Source of the DNA: Acidimicrobiaceae bacterium
GTDB lineage: Bacteria; Actinomycetota; Acidimicrobiia; Acidimicrobiales; RAAP-2
Direction of reading: 5' to 3'
NCBI GenBank assembly: GCA_003167415.1
Contig: PMTF01000012.1
Location: 1 to 44,678, forward strand
Length of the DNA stretch: 44,678 nucleotides
The position numbers and the translations under genes were made by a program. Below, in pieces: positions 16,445 through 23,462 of the stretch (position 1 is its first letter; each line of letters starts with the position of its first letter). The notes beneath the pieces were generated by a model, which ran no database searches, was not told where the DNA came from, and saw only the letters and a list, made by a program, of their open reading frames with translations.

Positions 16445-16834
16445 ATGACCGACGTACGACCCCGATACGAACTCGTTGGTCTGGACTGCCCGGATCCATT
16501 GGTGCTAGCCGACTTCTACTCGCGACTCACCGGTCTCGAAGTCGAACCGCTCGGCGACATTAAGCCCGAAGACGTCGAATGGATTGAACTCGACAACGGA
16601 CATCATCCGACGATCGCGTTCCAGAAGGTACCGAATTACGTGGCGCCCACCTGGCCCACGGGAGCAATCCCGCAGCAACTTCACCTGGACTTTCTCGTCC
16701 CCGACCTTGACGCAGGTGAAGAGCACGCACTGTCGGTAGGCGCAACGAAGCACGAGTACCAGCCGGGCACGACCTTTAGGGTCTATCTCGACCCCGTGGG
16801 CCACCCGTTCTGTCTGGTCTTATCGAACGACTGA
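16445..16834 (+). CDS. VOC-superfamily (glyoxalase-like) protein
   Basis: A 129-residue protein of the vicinal oxygen chelate fold. It shows the two beta-alpha-beta-beta-beta modules: YELVGLDCPDPLVLADFYSRLTGLEVEP, then QLHLDFLVPDLDAGEEHALSVGA and the end VYLDPVGHPFCLVL. The His of LHLDF and the Asp/Glu positions near the end are typical metal ligands, as in many Glo_EDI_BRP-like proteins. The exact reaction (isomerase, dioxygenase or resistance binding protein) cannot be deduced. An AAGGAG ribosome site stands 6 bases before the ATG. It converges on the esterase gene at 16876. Confidence 0.85.
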   Translation: MTDVRPRYELVGLDCPDPLVLADFYSRLTGLEVEPLGDIKPEDVEWIELDNGHHPTIAFQKVPNYVAPTWPTGAIPQQLHLDFLVPDLDAGEEHALSVGATKHEYQPGTTFRVYLDPVGHPFCLVLSND

Positions 16835-16859
16835 AGTCACTCCGTTCGCGACACACCTC

Positions 16860-16880
16860 GTTGACCGGGTCCGGGTCAAC
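16860..16880. terminator. Weak hairpin between convergent genes
   Basis: GTTGACC (16860-16866) pairs with GGTCAAC (16874-16880), a 7-base stem with a 7-base loop. It lies between the VOC gene and the esterase and covers the esterase stop. No T-run follows, so the terminator role is weakly supported. Confidence 0.3.
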
Positions 16881-17652
16881 TCATTATCCCGCTGGACGTG
16901 GAGGCGAGAACGTGACTGTCCAGGAATCGGGTCATGAGCGCCGAACTCAATCTCCCGTATTCCGGCGCTAGGTCGAAGGCGTGCTCGAGTCCGTCGAAGA
17001 CGTGAAGTTCGGCGCGCGAACCGGCTTCGTTCAACGACTCGCACATGCGCACACTCTCCTTCCAGTCGACGCGCGCATCGCGATTGCCGGTCAAAAGCAA
17101 GGTCGGCGGGAAGTTTGGCCCGACATAGGTGAGCGGACTCATGGCGCGAAGGCGTTCGTCGGACATATCGTCACCGAGCAAGTACTTCATACTGTGCGGA
17201 GAACCTTTGGAGCGGGCGTCGCCACTCAAGAAATCCATCGGCGCGTAGAAGGCGATCGAGGCGGCCACGGGAAGTGGGCTGGTACCGGCCAGCAACAGCG
17301 AAAGACAGCCTCCGGCCGAGTTGCCGGACACCGCCAATTTCGAGCTGGCGAGATCAAGCGATTTTGCTTCGCCGTGAAAGTAATCGAATGCCGCGTGGAC
17401 GTCGTCGATGGCGGCGGGCCACAGCGCCTCGCCGGCGAGGCGGTACTCGCACGCGAGCGAGGTGTAGCCGGCACGGCCGAGCGCGATACCGTAACCGGCA
17501 AGTTGGCGACGGTCGCCTTCGACGAATCCGCCGCCGTATATGAGCAATACGCCGCAACCGTTGGGATTCGGCGGTCGGTATAGATCGGCGAGCAGGTCCC
17601 GTCCGCCGCCTTGGCCCACCTTGCGTGTTTCGACATCGACTCGATCAGACAT
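16876..17652 (-). CDS. Alpha/beta hydrolase, acetyl-esterase-like
   Basis: A 258-residue esterase of the alpha/beta hydrolase-3 / BD-FAE type. The oxyanion segment is LLIYGGGFVEGDR (a Y-G-G-G variant of the usual H-G-G-G), the nucleophile is Ser112 in GNSAGG, and the later acid and base are Asp196 (RDARVDW) and His224 (GLEHAFD). It has no signal peptide. I take the ATG at 17652 because AAAGGAATC stands at the right distance before it; a longer frame upstream has no family residues. Such enzymes hydrolyse short acyl esters or act on feruloyl/acetyl xylan; substrate unknown. It is a single gene on its strand, with the tRNA genes upstream. Confidence 0.85.
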   Translation of the reverse strand: MSDRVDVETRKVGQGGGRDLLADLYRPPNPNGCGVLLIYGGGFVEGDRRQLAGYGIALGRAGYTSLACEYRLAGEALWPAAIDDVHAAFDYFHGEAKSLDLASSKLAVSGNSAGGCLSLLLAGTSPLPVAASIAFYAPMDFLSGDARSKGSPHSMKYLLGDDMSDERLRAMSPLTYVGPNFPPTLLLTGNRDARVDWKESVRMCESLNEAGSRAELHVFDGLEHAFDLAPEYGRLSSALMTRFLDSHVLASTSSGIMS

Positions 17653-17799
17653 CGAGATTCCTTTCTGGTCGCGTGTCGCCGAGCCTATCGACGCCGTACA
17701 GAGTTGACTAAACGCCACTGACGTGACCCTCGAAATCGAAGGTCGACACCAGATAGACTTACGATTCGCGTCTCGGGGTCTCGACCTTGGGAACACCGA

Positions 17800-17874
17800 G
17801 GACCTGTGGTGCAGCTCGGAGTGCACGCCGCCCTGTCAAGGCGGAGGTCGCGGGTTCAAATCCCGTCAGGTCCG
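17800..17874 (+). tRNA. tRNA-Asp (GTC)
   Basis: A 75-base cloverleaf. The acceptor stem pairs GGACCTG with CAGGTCC, the anticodon stem CCGCC/GGCGG frames the loop CTGTCAA with anticodon GTC, and the T-loop is TTCAAAT. The discriminator is G, as usual for Asp. CCA is not encoded. Confidence 0.95.
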
Positions 17875-17900
17875 CTCGACACCCGAAAGGGTGACGAGGA

Positions 17901-17976
17901 GGTCGAGTAGCTCAGTCGGTAGAGCGCGCGCCTGAAAAGCGTGAGGTCACCGGATCGACGCCGGTCTCGACCACCA
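17901..17976 (+). tRNA. tRNA-Phe (GAA), unusual T-loop
   Basis: A 76-base cloverleaf including an encoded CCA. The acceptor stem GGTCGAG/CTCGACC and the anticodon loop CTGAAAA (anticodon GAA) are normal. The T-loop is ATCGACG: position 54, almost always T, is A here (coordinate 17954). It lies 26 bases after tRNA-Asp in a probable cotranscript. Confidence 0.95.
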
Positions 17977-17980
17977 GAAC

Positions 17981-18028
17981 GGTCGCCCCACGGACTCCTC
18001 ACGAGCTCTGTGGGGCGACCTTTTGTGT
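17981..18028 (+). terminator. Rho-independent terminator of the tRNA-Asp/Phe unit
   Basis: An 11-base perfect stem, GGTCGCCCCAC (17981-17991) with GTGGGGCGACC (18010-18020), followed by TTTTGTGT. It begins 4 bases after the tRNA-Phe CCA end and is the strongest terminator in the window. Confidence 0.9.
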
Positions 18029-18310
18029 GGTGATGACGCGGGCCGGGACCACCCGCTGTCGAGAATGATGCCCGCTCGACGTTTTCTGCCACGTTCCGGC
18101 GGCGACCAAGTGGCGTTTCAGACGCTGGATCGCCAATTGCTCATCACTGATGGACGCCGGAACGAGACCGAGCGGCTCGATGCGCGCGACGACCTTCGAT
18201 CCTCGAAGGCGCTGCACGAAATACGCGCTGACCCGATTTCGGTGGCGATTCGATGTGATCGAGGACCGATAGAAGAACTGCTCGACTTCGGGGTCATCGG
18301 ACATCGACAT
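17999..18310 (-). CDS. Small basic hypothetical protein
   Basis: A 103-residue protein, rich in Arg and Gln (RHRNRVSAYFVQRLRGSKVVAR), with no signal peptide, membrane segment or motif that I recognise. I keep it as a gene because a TAGGTT box stands exactly 6 bases before its ATG at 18310, as at several other leaderless genes in this window, and because the opposite-strand frame has no family features. The last eight codons run into the terminator of the tRNA unit on the other strand, so its 3' end overlaps that hairpin. A second ATG at 18304 is an alternative start. Basic character might suit nucleic-acid binding, which is only a guess. Confidence 0.55.
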   Translation of the reverse strand: MSMSDDPEVEQFFYRSSITSNRHRNRVSAYFVQRLRGSKVVARIEPLGLVPASISDEQLAIQRLKRHLVAAGTWQKTSSGHHSRQRVVPARVITTQKVAPQSS

Positions 18311-18316
18311 GCGCTG

Positions 18317-18322
18317 AACCTA
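18317..18322 (-). promoter_or_regulatory. Leaderless -10 box of the small basic gene
   Basis: TAGGTT on the minus strand, 6 bases (CAGCGC) before the ATG at 18310. Confidence 0.5.
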
Positions 18323-18377
18323 TCGAGAGGCTGTCACACGGTGGCACGTGCGAAGATGAACTCGGAATGGGAGGAAA

Positions 18378-19439
18378 ATGGACAACCTGCCCTTAGTACA
18401 GCCGCGCTTCGCGCCACAGCCGACGGCCGTCGCGTGGCCGACGCACGAGTGGCCGCGAGGCGAGCCCGCGAACCAAGACGAGCTCGACGCCGTCGTCGAC
18501 GAGATGTTCACCGTCGAGAACTTGGCGATCACCAACGCCGTCGTCGTCGTGCAGGGCGGGCGGGTCCTTAGCGAACGATACGGTGGTGAGCAGTTCTACT
18601 TCGACCGGCCCGCCGAACCGATCACGAGCGAAAGTCAACTCCTCTCGTGGTCCATGGCGAAGTCGATCCTGCACATGATCGTCGGCACCCTGGTCGACGA
18701 AGGTCGCTTGAACCCCGATCAGCTCGCGCCGGTTCCCGAGTGGAGCGACGACGCCGATCCTCGCCACCAGATCCAAGTGCGCGATCTCCTGGCCATGCGC
18801 GACGGCCTCGCCTTCGTCGAGGAGTACGAAATCGGTCAAACCAGCCACGTTCTCGAGATGCTCTACGGCGATGGCAAGGAAGATATGGCGGCCTTCACCG
18901 CAGCGTTACCCCTCGCGCACGAGCCCGGTACGTTCTACAACTACTCGAGCGGCACCACGAACATCCTGAGTCGAGTCGTCGCCGACCTCGTGGGCTACGG
19001 CGACGACTATCGCTCCTACCTCGAACGTCGCCTTTTCGAACCGATCGGGATGACGAGCGCCGTCGCCACCTTCGACACGAGCGGCGTCTTCGTCGCGTCG
19101 AGCTTCGTGCACGCGCGCGCCCTCGACTTCGCGAAGTTCGGACTGCTCTACCTGCGCGGTGGTGAGTGGGAAGGTCAGCAACTCATCTCGCACGAGTGGG
19201 CCGCCACCGCTCAGGTGCCCTTGAGCGTCGAATCCTCCACTGGTCTCCTCTACTCCTGGAAGTGGTGGGTGAGCGGCGACCAGTACGGCACCTACTGGGC
19301 CAATGGCTACGAAGGGCAGATGATCTCGGTCGTGCCGGCGCTGGACGCATTGATCGTGCGCTTCGGTCACACGCCGGAAGAGAACTACCTACCGCGAATG
19401 GCGTGGCGCGAGCGAGTGCTTGCAGTACTCGCGAAATAA
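18378..19439 (+). CDS. Serine hydrolase, class C beta-lactamase fold
   Basis: A 353-residue protein of the beta-lactamase/penicillin-binding superfamily close to 6-aminohexanoate-oligomer hydrolases. The S-x-x-K motif is Ser92-Met-Ala-Lys95, and the second motif is Tyr189-Ser-Ser in YNYSSGTTN, the usual form in the aminohexanoate hydrolase group. A third HTP (FGHTPEEN) stands where the K-T/S-G motif normally sits. It has no signal peptide, so it probably acts in the cytoplasm on an amide or ester. The ATG has a strong GGGAGGAAA ribosome site. It ends directly against the stop of pyrE on the other strand (19439/19440). The substrate is unknown. Confidence 0.85.
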   Translation: MDNLPLVQPRFAPQPTAVAWPTHEWPRGEPANQDELDAVVDEMFTVENLAITNAVVVVQGGRVLSERYGGEQFYFDRPAEPITSESQLLSWSMAKSILHMIVGTLVDEGRLNPDQLAPVPEWSDDADPRHQIQVRDLLAMRDGLAFVEEYEIGQTSHVLEMLYGDGKEDMAAFTAALPLAHEPGTFYNYSSGTTNILSRVVADLVGYGDDYRSYLERRLFEPIGMTSAVATFDTSGVFVASSFVHARALDFAKFGLLYLRGGEWEGQQLISHEWAATAQVPLSVESSTGLLYSWKWWVSGDQYGTYWANGYEGQMISVVPALDALIVRFGHTPEENYLPRMAWRERVLAVLAK

Positions 19440-19994
19440 CTACGACTCGTCATTCGCGAATCCCAAGTCTTGAGACGTGAAGAGCGCGTCGAAGGCGATG
19501 CCTTCCTCGGCCGCCATAGCGCTCACCGTGCCGCCGCGGTCCACAACCGCGAACAGCAAGATCACTTCAGCGCCGTAGTCGCGCACGACGTGCGCGGCTT
19601 CGAGCAGACTCGTGCCGCGCGTGACGGTGTCTTCGGTGATCACGACCCGGTCCCCCGGCTCGAGCACCCCGGCGATGCGTCCGCCCGCCCCGTGATCCTT
19701 CACTTCCTTTCGGACACTGAAGGCGTTAAGGCTCCGACCGCGGGTCGCGGCGACGCCGGCGGTTATAAACGTCGCGCCGTCGGCGCCCATCGTCAGCCCG
19801 CCGATCGCCGTGGCGTCATCGGGCAGCTTCTCCAGAATCAACGTGGCGAGGTCCACCATGACCTCCGGAGCGCAGATGGTCTTCTTGGAGTCGATGAACC
19901 ACGTCGACGGTCGACCGGACTTCAAGATGAAATCGCCCCGCCGAACCGAGTGATCGAGCAAATGTTGGCGAACTCGTTCGCGTGCGTCACTCAT
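19440..19994 (-). CDS. pyrE: Orotate phosphoribosyltransferase
   Basis: A 184-residue enzyme that joins orotate to PRPP to give orotidine 5'-phosphate, in the pyrimidine pathway. The PRPP-binding loop is VVITEDTVTRGTSLLEA (residues ~117-133), with the two acidic residues E-D before the TxxGT-like loop; the flexible loop carries SVRKEVKDHG. Length is typical of the shorter bacterial form. Its start overlaps the purM stop by 4 bases (ATGA), so it is translated with purM and purF even though they belong to purine synthesis. This puts two PRPP-using enzymes (PurF and PyrE) in one operon. There is no space for a terminator between its stop and the convergent serine hydrolase. Confidence 0.93.
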   Translation of the reverse strand: MSDARERVRQHLLDHSVRRGDFILKSGRPSTWFIDSKKTICAPEVMVDLATLILEKLPDDATAIGGLTMGADGATFITAGVAATRGRSLNAFSVRKEVKDHGAGGRIAGVLEPGDRVVITEDTVTRGTSLLEAAHVVRDYGAEVILLFAVVDRGGTVSAMAAEEGIAFDALFTSQDLGFANDES

Positions 19995-21052
19995 GACAAG
20001 ACCACCTCCCCGGTTCCGGCCCGGACCAATCCCACCATCATCGCGGAAATGCCATTGACGCGCGCGAGCGATATCGCCGCGTCCGCGGCACTCGCGTCGA
20101 CTGCGACCACCATGCCTAATCCGCAGTTGAAGACGCGCACCATTTCGTCGGCGTGCACACGACCGCGACGTTGAATCTCGAAGAATATCTGCGGCGTCTC
20201 GAAGCTCTCCATGTCGATGTGCGCATCGAAGTCGGAGGTCAGTAAACGTGCCACGTTACCGACAATGCCGCCGCCCGTGATGTGTGCGCAGGTGTGCACC
20301 GCATCCCCGAGTTCGTTTCGAAGCGCCGTGATCGTCGGGGCGTAGATGACCGACGGCACGAGCAGTTCATCACCGAGGCTGTGGTCCGCGCCCTCCCACG
20401 CCAGCGCGCTCAGATCACCGACGTTGTTCACGAGCACGCGCCGGGCTAACGAGTATCCATTCGAGCGAAGCCCGGGCGACGCAAATCCCATCAAGACGTC
20501 ACCCTCGCGAACCCGCTCGGGGCCGAGCTCCTCGCCCCGTTCAACCACGCCAACGGCGAAGCCCGCGATGTCGAGGTCGTCGGGCGCCATGACCCCGGCG
20601 TGTTCGGCGGTTTCGCCACCCAGCAAGGCCGTGTGCGCTATCCGACAACCCTCGGCGATACCGGCCACCAGTTCCTCGAGGCGCGCCGGCTCCAGTTTGC
20701 CGACGGCGACGTAGTCCAGAAGGAAGAGTGGCTCCGCCCCCACGCACGCGAGATCGTCGACCAACATCGCGACGAGATCGATGCCGACCGTGTCGTAACG
20801 CCCGACCTGACGCGCGATGTCCAGCTTCGTGCCGACGCCGTCGGCCGAGGCGACCAACACCGGCGACGTGTACTTCGACGTGTCGAGGGCGAAGAGGCCG
20901 CCGAATCCGCCGATGCCCCCCAGCACTTCCGGTCGCGAGGTGCTCGCCACGATGCCCTTGATCCGCTCGACCGCCGCGTCGCCCGCTTCGATCGACACAC
21001 CCGAAGCGGCGTAGGTCGCACCGTTGACGGGCTGCTCGAGCAGTCGGCTCAC
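19991..21052 (-). CDS. purM: Phosphoribosylformylglycinamidine cyclo-ligase (AIR synthetase)
   Basis: A 353-residue enzyme of the fifth purine step: it closes FGAM to 5-aminoimidazole ribonucleotide with ATP. It has the PurM/PurL-superfamily marks: YAASGVSIEAGDAAVERIK near the start, GGFGGLFALD, SADGVGTKLDIA (phosphate-binding) and GIDLVAMLVDDLACVGAEPLFLLDY. LLGGETAEHAG and SPGLRSNGYSLARRV follow in the usual order. Length is normal. Its start overlaps the purF stop (4 bases) and its stop overlaps pyrE, so the three form one coupled operon. Confidence 0.97.
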   Translation of the reverse strand: MSRLLEQPVNGATYAASGVSIEAGDAAVERIKGIVASTSRPEVLGGIGGFGGLFALDTSKYTSPVLVASADGVGTKLDIARQVGRYDTVGIDLVAMLVDDLACVGAEPLFLLDYVAVGKLEPARLEELVAGIAEGCRIAHTALLGGETAEHAGVMAPDDLDIAGFAVGVVERGEELGPERVREGDVLMGFASPGLRSNGYSLARRVLVNNVGDLSALAWEGADHSLGDELLVPSVIYAPTITALRNELGDAVHTCAHITGGGIVGNVARLLTSDFDAHIDMESFETPQIFFEIQRRGRVHADEMVRVFNCGLGMVVAVDASAADAAISLARVNGISAMMVGLVRAGTGEVVLS

Positions 21053-22449
21053 CAGCGGCTGCCTGCGGTTCCCAACACGACCGGTGTTGGCGCGGGGTAC
21101 GAGCCGGTGAGACAGGCGTCACAGCACTCACCGTCGAGTTGGATGGCGCGGCGCAGGTTCTCCAACGAGATGAACTCGAGGGAGTCCGATCCGATGAACT
21201 CGTTCATCTCGGGAATCGAGTTGTTCGCCGCCAGCAGATCGACGCGCGTGGGCGTGTCGATGCCGTAGTAGCAGGGGTTCATGAAGGGCGGGGAGGAGAT
21301 TCGAAGATGCACTTCTTTCGCGCCGGCGTCACGGAGCATCTTCACGATCTCGCGCGTGGTCGTGCCGCGCACGATGGAGTCATCCACCACGATCAGGCGC
21401 TGACCCTCGATGTTCTCGCGCAAGGGGTTGAGCTTGCGTCGAACGGTCGCCGCGCGGAGACTTTGATCTGGGGAGATGAATGTTCGTCCGATGTAGCGGT
21501 TCTTGACGAGCCCGTAGCCGAATGGTATGCCCGACGCCTTGGCGAATCCCTCGGCGGCCGGAACACCGGAGTCCGGCACACCCATCACGATGTCGGCGTC
21601 AACCGAGGACTGGGCGGCGAGCAGCTCGCCCATCCGTCGACGCGTCGTGTGAACTTGGTGACCCATCAGGTAGGTGTCGGGACGAGCGAAGTACACGAAC
21701 TCGAAGATGCAAAGTTTCTGTTTGCCCGGGGCGGGATCGAGTAGCTGCACCGAGGAGAGTTCCTTGTTCGAAATCGTCACCATCTCGCCCGGCGCGATCT
21801 CACGAACGAACGTGGCGCCCACGACGTCCAACGCCGGCGACTCCGAGGCGACGATCCACCCTTCGGGATTCGCTTCGTCACCGAAGCGTCCCAGACAGAG
21901 GGGCCGAAAGCCGTAGGGGTCGCGCACCGCGTGAATCTCGCCCGCTTCGAGGACCACCATCGAATAGGCGCCCTCAGTGCGTTCGAGGACGACACCGAGC
22001 GCCTTCGCCAGTGAGATGCCCGACTCCACCTCGCGCGCGAGCAGTTCGGCGACCAGGTCCGAATCCGAGAGCATCGAGGTGAACTGAATTCCCGCCTCTT
22101 CAGCCAGCACGGTCGTATTGGTGAGGTTGCCGTTGTGCGCAATGGCGAAGCCCGACGATCCGGCCGAGCGGTAGACCGGTTGCGCGGCGGTCCAATTGGC
22201 CGATCCCGACGTCGAATAGCGGGTGTGACCAATGACGAAATCACCGGCCAGCGCGCGCAACGTCGTCTCGGCGAAGACGTGACTCACCAGACCGTTATCC
22301 TTCACCACCGTGATCTGGTGATTGTTGAAGGTCGCCATGCCGGCCGACTCTTGCCCACGGTGTTGGAGCGCGTAGAGCGCGTCGTAACAGAGATGCGAGG
22401 CGCTTCGTCCGGGAGCGACGATCCCGACGACGCCGCAGGCTTCTTTCAC
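21049..22449 (-). CDS. purF: Amidophosphoribosyltransferase
   Basis: A 466-residue enzyme that starts purine synthesis, making phosphoribosylamine from PRPP and glutamine. The glutaminase nucleophile is Cys5 after a four-residue propeptide (MKEA), cleaved in the mature protein. YALQHRGQESAG and HTRYSTSG are glutaminase landmarks; the PRPP loop is RLIVVDDSIVRGTT. The cysteines KLCIF, NPCYYG and CCDAC match the [4Fe-4S] ligands of the Bacillus-type enzyme, so it is likely oxygen-sensitive (inference). The start is the GTG at 22449. It heads purF-purM-pyrE. A palindrome in its leader (22474-22493) may be a control site. Confidence 0.97.
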   Translation of the reverse strand: MKEACGVVGIVAPGRSASHLCYDALYALQHRGQESAGMATFNNHQITVVKDNGLVSHVFAETTLRALAGDFVIGHTRYSTSGSANWTAAQPVYRSAGSSGFAIAHNGNLTNTTVLAEEAGIQFTSMLSDSDLVAELLAREVESGISLAKALGVVLERTEGAYSMVVLEAGEIHAVRDPYGFRPLCLGRFGDEANPEGWIVASESPALDVVGATFVREIAPGEMVTISNKELSSVQLLDPAPGKQKLCIFEFVYFARPDTYLMGHQVHTTRRRMGELLAAQSSVDADIVMGVPDSGVPAAEGFAKASGIPFGYGLVKNRYIGRTFISPDQSLRAATVRRKLNPLRENIEGQRLIVVDDSIVRGTTTREIVKMLRDAGAKEVHLRISSPPFMNPCYYGIDTPTRVDLLAANNSIPEMNEFIGSDSLEFISLENLRRAIQLDGECCDACLTGSYPAPTPVVLGTAGSRW

Positions 22450-22473
22450 GCGCCCACTTCGGTTCGAAATTTC

Positions 22474-22493
22474 ATCTCAGAAGGCACTGAGAT
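22474..22493. repeat. Perfect palindrome in the purF leader
   Basis: ATCTCAG (22474-22480), a 6-base spacer AAGGCA, and CTGAGAT (22487-22493). It lies 25-44 bases upstream of the purF GTG and in the gap divergent to the PHP gene. It could be a repressor operator or a leader hairpin. Confidence 0.5.
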
Positions 22494-22529
22494 ATTGTCG
22501 CACAGACGCCCACCCCCATTCGACCTCTG

Positions 22530-22535
22530 TAGCCT
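22530..22535 (+). promoter_or_regulatory. Leaderless -10 box of the PHP gene
   Basis: TAGCCT, then 6 bases (TCTGGG) and the GTG at 22542. It supports that GTG as the start. Confidence 0.55.
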
Positions 22536-22541
22536 TCTGGG

Positions 22542-23462
22542 GTGCTAGATCTTCACACTCACTCCACGTTCTCCGACGGATCGGACACGCCCACGCAATT
22601 GGCCGAAAAGGCACACGATCTGGGTATATCGGCGATCGCGCTGACCGACCACGACACGACGCTGAGTCACGACGAAATGTCGGCGGCGTGCGCGCGGCTC
22701 GGACTCGAATCGGTGGCCGGCGTGGAGGTCTCTTTGCGCGACACCGAGTTCCCCAGGGTGCGCGACGGCGTCGCCAAGGCGCGCAACGTCCACGTGCTGG
22801 CCTACTTCTTGCCCCTGGACGCCGAACACCCCCTCCAGAAGAAGCTGGCCTCGCTGCGCCACGACCGCGACAGTCGAAACCACCAACTGGTGACGCTGCT
22901 CCAGGAGAAGGGATTTGAGGACCTCTCCCTCGCCTACCTGACCGAAATGACCGGCAACGTGGATTCCATCGGCCGTCCGCACTTCGCCCGGGCCATGATC
23001 GACCTCCACCCCGAACTGCTCGGTGAGCAGAACGACGACACCTGGAATCGCATCTTCATTGAATGGCTCGGTGCCGACGGCGCGGCCTACGTCTCCAAGA
23101 CGAGCATGCCCATCGAGGAGTTCGTGGACGCCGCCAAGGGTTCGGGCACCGTGTTCTCGATTGCCCACCCCCTGGTGAACTACGTGGACGAGATCAACCC
23201 CACCTCGATCGAGACGACCATGCCCCGCGTGATGGCCTCGCTTCGCGAACGGGGTTTCGCTGGCGTCGAAGCGAATTACGGCAGTACGAGCGCCGGGATT
23301 CGGGCCCTCATGGTCAAGCTCACGAGGGACGCCGGGATGATCCCGACCGGAGGATCGGACTATCACGGCACCTATAAAAGCGACGTTTTCCTGGGTTTCG
23401 GCCGAACCGGTGACCTGCGGGTGCCCGACGAGGTGCTCGACGAATTGAAAGCGGCGCGCTAA
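22542..23462 (+). CDS. PHP-domain phosphoesterase (RNase AM / nucleoside bisphosphatase type)
   Basis: A 306-residue metallo-phosphoesterase of the PHP family, close to YciV/Rnm type enzymes that remove 3'- or 5'-phosphates from nucleoside 3',5'-bisphosphates and short RNAs. Metal-binding motifs are in order: [25 protein letters not shown], the His of RPHFARAM, then IAHPLV and GGSDYHG. No signal peptide is present. The GTG start is supported by the box at 22530. It overlaps the stop of purL on the other strand by 4 bases. A link to nucleotide turnover next to purine genes is suggestive only. Confidence 0.9.
   Translation: MLDLHTHSTFSDGSDTPTQLAEKAHDLGISAIALTDHDTTLSHDEMSAACARLGLESVAGVEVSLRDTEFPRVRDGVAKARNVHVLAYFLPLDAEHPLQKKLASLRHDRDSRNHQLVTLLQEKGFEDLSLAYLTEMTGNVDSIGRPHFARAMIDLHPELLGEQNDDTWNRIFIEWLGADGAAYVSKTSMPIEEFVDAAKGSGTVFSIAHPLVNYVDEINPTSIETTMPRVMASLRERGFAGVEANYGSTSAGIRALMVKLTRDAGMIPTGGSDYHGTYKSDVFLGFGRTGDLRVPDEVLDELKAAR

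Noticed and set aside
17800-18028. tRNA genes as an integration site
   Set aside because: No integrase, no repeat of a tRNA 3' end, and ordinary genes on both sides.
22545-23366. 273-codon minus-strand frame opposite the PHP gene
   Set aside because: Antisense shadow of a gene with complete metal-binding motifs.
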